Shown here piece by piece: positions 60,835 through 64,000 of a stretch of DNA of 64,000 bases; the first letter of the stretch is position 1, and each line of letters starts with the position of its first letter. Where the stretch lies: contig DASXLB010000017.1 of NCBI GenBank assembly GCA_036496585.1, positions 23,215-87,214 on the forward strand. The letters run 5' to 3'. The position numbers were made by a program, and so were the translations under genes. The notes beneath the pieces were generated by a model. The model worked only from the letters and a program-made list of their open reading frames with translations, was not told the origin of the DNA and searched no databases. The stretch is from Vicinamibacterales bacterium. Its GTDB lineage: Bacteria; Acidobacteriota; Vicinamibacteria; Vicinamibacterales; 2-12-FULL-66-21.

Positions 60835-62307
60835 ATGGCAGACAAAGCGGAGCAGCGGCAGGGAGACGGTAAGGGCGGGGTCACGGAAATCACCCCGCAG
60901 TCGAAGAACTTCTCCGAGTGGTACCTCGACGTCGTCCGGCGCGCGGAACTCGCCGACTACACCGAGGTCAAGGGCTGCATGGCGATCCGTCCGTACGGGT
61001 ACGCGATCTGGGAGCTGATCCAGCAGGCGTTCGACAAGCGTTTCAAGGCCACCGGGCATGTGAATGCGTACTTCCCGCTGTTCATTCCCGCGAGCCTGCT
61101 GATGAAGGAAAAGGAGCACGTCGAGGGCTTCGCGCCGCAGGTGGCGTGGGTGACCAAGGGGGGAGACGAGGAGCTGGCCGAGCCGCTTGTCGTTCGTCCG
61201 ACCTCGGAAGCGATCGTCGGGACGCTCTACGCCAAGTGGATCAAGTCGTGGCGCGACCTGCCCATGCTCATCAACCAGTGGGCGAACGTCGTCCGATGGG
61301 AAAAGGTGACGCGCCCGTTCCTCCGGACGACTGAGTTCTTGTGGCAGGAGGGCCATACGGCGCACGAGACCGCCGAGGAGGCGCAAGAGGAGACGCTGAA
61401 GATCCTCGCGCTCTACAAGGAGTGCGCCGAGACCGAGCTCGCGATGCCGGTCATGGACGGTCAGAAGAGCGAGAGCGAGAAGTTCGCCGGCGCGTCGCGC
61501 ACGTATTCGATCGAGGCGCTGATGGGCGACGGCCGCGCGCTGCAGGCCGGAACGTCGCACAATCTCGGGCAGAATTTCGCGAAGGCGTTCGGAATCCAGT
61601 TCCAGGGACGCGACAAGTCGCTGCAGCATGCCTGGACGACGTCATGGGGCGTCTCGACCCGGCTGATCGGCGGCGTGATCATGACGCACGGCGACGACAA
61701 CGGCCTGATCCTGCCGCCGCGCATTGCCCCCTACCAGGTGGTGATCGTACCGATTCCGCGCGGCAACTGGCAGGAGACCGTGCTGCCGAAGGCCCGGGAG
61801 CTGAAGTCGGCGTTCGAGGCTGTCGGCATTCGCGTCTTCCTCGACGACCGCGATTCGCAGACGCCCGGCTGGAAGTTCGCCGAGTGGGAGCTGCGTGGCG
61901 TGCCCCTTCGGATCGAAATCGGCCCGAAGGACCTCGAGAAATCCGCCGTGATGGTGGCGCGCCGCGATACGCGGACGAAGGAGTCGATACCGATGGACGG
62001 GCTCGCGCCGGTGCTTGCCGCGAAGCTCGAGGAGATCCAGAAGGCACTCCTCGCGCGCGCCCGGACATTCCGCGACGAGCACACCACCCGCGTGTCGTCG
62101 TATGGCGAGTTCAAGAGCGTGATGGAAGGGCGTCCGGGGTTCGTGATCGCCGGCTGGTGCGGCAGCGCCGAGTGCGAGGCGCAGATCAAGACCGACACGC
62201 AGGCGACACTGCGCAACATCCCGTTCGCTGGCGCGCACGTGACCGGCACCTGTGTGAAGTGCGGGAACCCGTCACCGGCCGAAGCCTGGTTCGCAAAGTC
62301 GTACTGA
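60835..62307 (+). CDS. proS: prolyl-tRNA synthetase, short (ProS3, archaeal/eukaryal) type
   Basis: 490 residues. Class II motifs are present: LVVRPTSEAIVGTLYAKWIKSWRDLP, INQWANVVRWEKVTRPFLRTTEF (motif 2) and the active-site block GRALQAGTSHNLGQNFAKAF. No editing insertion is present. The C-terminal domain has GWCGSAECEAQIK and CVKCGNPS Cys motifs and ends KSY, both marks of the ProS3 class. Charges tRNA-Pro. Upstream gap of 74 bases shared with aroB. Confidence 0.96.
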   Translation: MADKAEQRQGDGKGGVTEITPQSKNFSEWYLDVVRRAELADYTEVKGCMAIRPYGYAIWELIQQAFDKRFKATGHVNAYFPLFIPASLLMKEKEHVEGFAPQVAWVTKGGDEELAEPLVVRPTSEAIVGTLYAKWIKSWRDLPMLINQWANVVRWEKVTRPFLRTTEFLWQEGHTAHETAEEAQEETLKILALYKECAETELAMPVMDGQKSESEKFAGASRTYSIEALMGDGRALQAGTSHNLGQNFAKAFGIQFQGRDKSLQHAWTTSWGVSTRLIGGVIMTHGDDNGLILPPRIAPYQVVIVPIPRGNWQETVLPKARELKSAFEAVGIRVFLDDRDSQTPGWKFAEWELRGVPLRIEIGPKDLEKSAVMVARRDTRTKESIPMDGLAPVLAAKLEEIQKALLARARTFRDEHTTRVSSYGEFKSVMEGRPGFVIAGWCGSAECEAQIKTDTQATLRNIPFAGAHVTGTCVKCGNPSPAEAWFAKSY

Positions 62308-62387
62308 GGCGCTCGTGAGCACGCGCCCGGCAGCAGTTGCCAGCTCAAAGGCGTGCAGGCTCTGACTGTCAGCTGCTCACTGCTGGC

Positions 62388-63392
62388 TCAGCGCAGCAGC
62401 TCGCCTGCCTCCGGCCACCTCGCCAGCACCCGCTTGATGACCGCGTGCCGCCGCGTGAGGCCTTCGCGCCCGACGATGGCGCGGAACGCGGATCCGAGGT
62501 GCTCGCGCCACCAGGCGTCGCCGCTCGGCGAGGAGCTCTCGTAGGCGGCGGCGAGCGCATCGAGGCAGGTCGCGTCGCCGACGTCTTCGAGCGCGGCGAG
62601 AAACGCCACCGGCAGCCGCTCCGGGGTGAACAGACTGTCCCGCAAATCGTAGAGCGCGAGGCGGCTCCCGCGTCCGGCGAGCGCCAGATGCAGCGCGCCG
62701 CGGACGGCGCGCCACTGCTCGCGCGACTCCGCATCGGTCTCCTCACGCTCGCGCGCGCGCACCAGATCGACCAGTCGTTGCAGTTGGGTAAGCCCCGCGG
62801 TCCCGCGGTGCTCGGCGAAGGCCAGTCTGAGCGCATCGGCGAGGGGCGGCAGACGCCCGTCGATCGCATCGCTCCAGACATCGAGTGGCGCCGGCGCCGC
62901 CGGACCATCGACAGCGGCGCGGAGAGCCGGGTTGGGATCAGTTGCCAGCGCCGCGCGGACAGCCGCGTCCGCGTCCTGCGCCGAGTCGCGAATCGCTTCC
63001 CACGCCGCGATGCGCACGTCGACGCCGCGCTCCCGATTCAGCGCGACGCCGACCAGTTCGTCGAACGCTTCCCGCGCCGTGGATGCCCGATCACCGGCGA
63101 CGAGCGCGCGCAGCGCCCCGATGGCGGCCGCCTGCACGGCCGTTGACGGGTCCTGGAGTCCTGCGGCGGCGGTGCGCAGCGCCCGCGGATCGCCGATGGC
63201 CTCCAGCGCGCGGAGGATTCCGGCGCGCGTCTGTGGAGCAGCCGCCGCAAATCCCTGCAGGAGGTGCTCGACGGCCCGCGGTCCGATGACGGCGAGCCGC
63301 GCGACCGCCGACTCGCGTCGAGTGTCGTTGGAGCCGGCGAGCGCTTCGAGCAGGGACCGGATCTCGTCTCCGGCGGAGCGCTGGATCGGCAT
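62388..63392 (-). CDS. HEAT-repeat protein
   Basis: 334 residues, rich in Ala, Arg and Leu, made of helical repeats: VARLAVIGPRAVEHLLQGF, ILRALEAIGDPRALRTAAAGL, AIGALRALVAGDRAST, AAWEAIRDSAQDAD. No signal peptide or enzyme motif. Probably a scaffold or modifier-binding protein; its partner is unknown. Short degenerate CAGCTG repeats lie on both sides. Confidence 0.7.
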   Translation of the reverse strand: MPIQRSAGDEIRSLLEALAGSNDTRRESAVARLAVIGPRAVEHLLQGFAAAAPQTRAGILRALEAIGDPRALRTAAAGLQDPSTAVQAAAIGALRALVAGDRASTAREAFDELVGVALNRERGVDVRIAAWEAIRDSAQDADAAVRAALATDPNPALRAAVDGPAAPAPLDVWSDAIDGRLPPLADALRLAFAEHRGTAGLTQLQRLVDLVRAREREETDAESREQWRAVRGALHLALAGRGSRLALYDLRDSLFTPERLPVAFLAALEDVGDATCLDALAAAYESSSPSGDAWWREHLGSAFRAIVGREGLTRRHAVIKRVLARWPEAGELLR

Positions 63393-63473
63393 GGCTGATG
63401 GTAGCGCGACCGGCTACCGGCTATTCGGGTTCCGGGCGGGAGCTGCCAGCCGGGAGCTGGCAGCTCCCGGCGG

Positions 63474-64000
63474 TTACTGCACCCGCACGACGAGGGCCGC
63501 GCGGCGATTGAGCCGGCGCGTCTCTTCGCGCGAGTTGTCGTACTTGGGGCGCTCCTCGCCGTAGCTGACCGTCTGCAGACGATCGGCGCCGACGCCGCGG
63601 CTGGCGAGGTATTCCCGCACTGCGCTGGCCCGGCGCTCGCCGAGCGCGAGGTTGTATTCCGCCGTGCCGATGTTGCAGGTGTGGCCCTCGATGATGATGT
63701 TCCTCGCCGGGTTCGCCGAGAGCTTCGTGATGGCGTCGTCCAGGATGCGCAGCGCTTCCGGACGCAGCGTCGAGCGGTCGAAATCGAAGTAGACGTCGTC
63801 GAAGTTGAGCTCGACCACCGGCGGCGGCGGCGTCACCTGAATCGTCGTCGTCGCGCTTGCCGTCCCGCCCTTGCCGTCATCCACGGTCACCGTCACGACC
63901 ACCGGGCCCGGCTGCATCGTGGCCGTCCAGCGCGTCTGGCGGTCGGTCTGGTTGGCGAACGCGCCTGTCGGGGCCGTCCACCGATAACGAAGCGTGTCGC
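63474..64000 (-). CDS. PKD-OmpA/Pal domain envelope protein (C-terminal part, cut by window edge)
   Basis: The frame is open through to the window end, so the first 28 codons upstream of the apparent Met also belong to it. A PKD-like beta-sandwich (WTAPTGAFANQTDRQTRW, VTVTVDDGKGGTASATT) is followed by an OmpA domain: VELNFDDVYFDFDRSTLRPEAL and IIEGHTCNIGTAEYNLALGERRASAVREYL, with peptidoglycan-contact Asn and Arg positions present. Probably an outer-membrane lipoprotein or barrel anchored to peptidoglycan; the N-terminus is outside the window. Confidence 0.88.
   Translation of the reverse strand, partial: DTLRYRWTAPTGAFANQTDRQTRWTATMQPGPVVVTVTVDDGKGGTASATTTIQVTPPPPVVELNFDDVYFDFDRSTLRPEALRILDDAITKLSANPARNIIIEGHTCNIGTAEYNLALGERRASAVREYLASRGVGADRLQTVSYGEERPKYDNSREETRRLNRRAALVVRVQ

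Overview
The window is a dense, GC-rich bacterial chromosome segment with no rRNA, tRNA, CRISPR, insertion sequence or phage gene that I can see. The codon use, the type IV pilus layout, the GH172/GH3 pair, the YfhO proteins and the palindromic or heptamer-like intergenic repeats suggest a member of Acidobacteriota (Vicinamibacteria-like) or a similarly GC-rich deltaproteobacterial-grade lineage. This is inference, since no marker search could be run.

Region 1 (1-1227) holds siroheme synthesis genes on the minus strand: a partial cobA and a precorrin-2 dehydrogenase. They sit behind what looks like a cysteine attenuator, made of a promoter, a 28-residue leader peptide with six consecutive Cys codons and an intrinsic terminator just before the gene. 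A divergent csbD follows. Region 2 (1228-21414) is one long fused str-S10-spc-alpha ribosomal cluster, from rpsL to rplQ with fusA, secY, adk, map, infA and rpoA. It lacks tuf and is not next to rpoBC. Its gaps carry two families of intergenic repeats. Region 3 (21470-34084) is mixed: a small membrane protein, a GNAT acetyltransferase, an EF-G-like FusA2, a GH172 (DUF2961) enzyme, a GH3 beta-glucosidase, an efflux-type operon (YIP1 protein, membrane fusion protein, two MacB/FtsX-type permeases, no ATPase) and a PorV/FadL-like barrel.

Region 4 (34086-59694) is a large type IV pilus locus: pilB, pilT, pilC, pilS, pilR, four tandem pilA paralogues, two YfhO-type GT-C membrane proteins, a VKOR-DsbA fusion, an ABC ATPase and permease like M. 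xanthus PilH/PilI, a TPR protein, prepilin peptidase pilD, and a second NtrB/NtrC pair with three minor pilin genes and a coiled-coil protein between its two halves. Three of the pilA genes each have their own GG-N10-GC (-24/-12, sigma-54) promoter, matching the PilS/PilR pair upstream. The most unusual object is a single reading frame (46925-49699) that joins a complete YfhO-type membrane protein to a type III (GFTLIEL) pilin. Just before it, pilA4 and another yfhO gene overlap by four bases. Together they suggest dedicated pilin-modifying enzymes, with PilD able to cut the fused pilin loose. pilMNOPQ are not in the window.

Region 5 (59720-64000) holds aroB and proS (divergent), a HEAT-repeat protein and the 3' part of a PKD-OmpA/Pal-type envelope protein, cut by the window edge. 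Many gene pairs overlap as ATGA, GTGA or TAATG, which points to translational coupling through the ribosomal and pilus operons.
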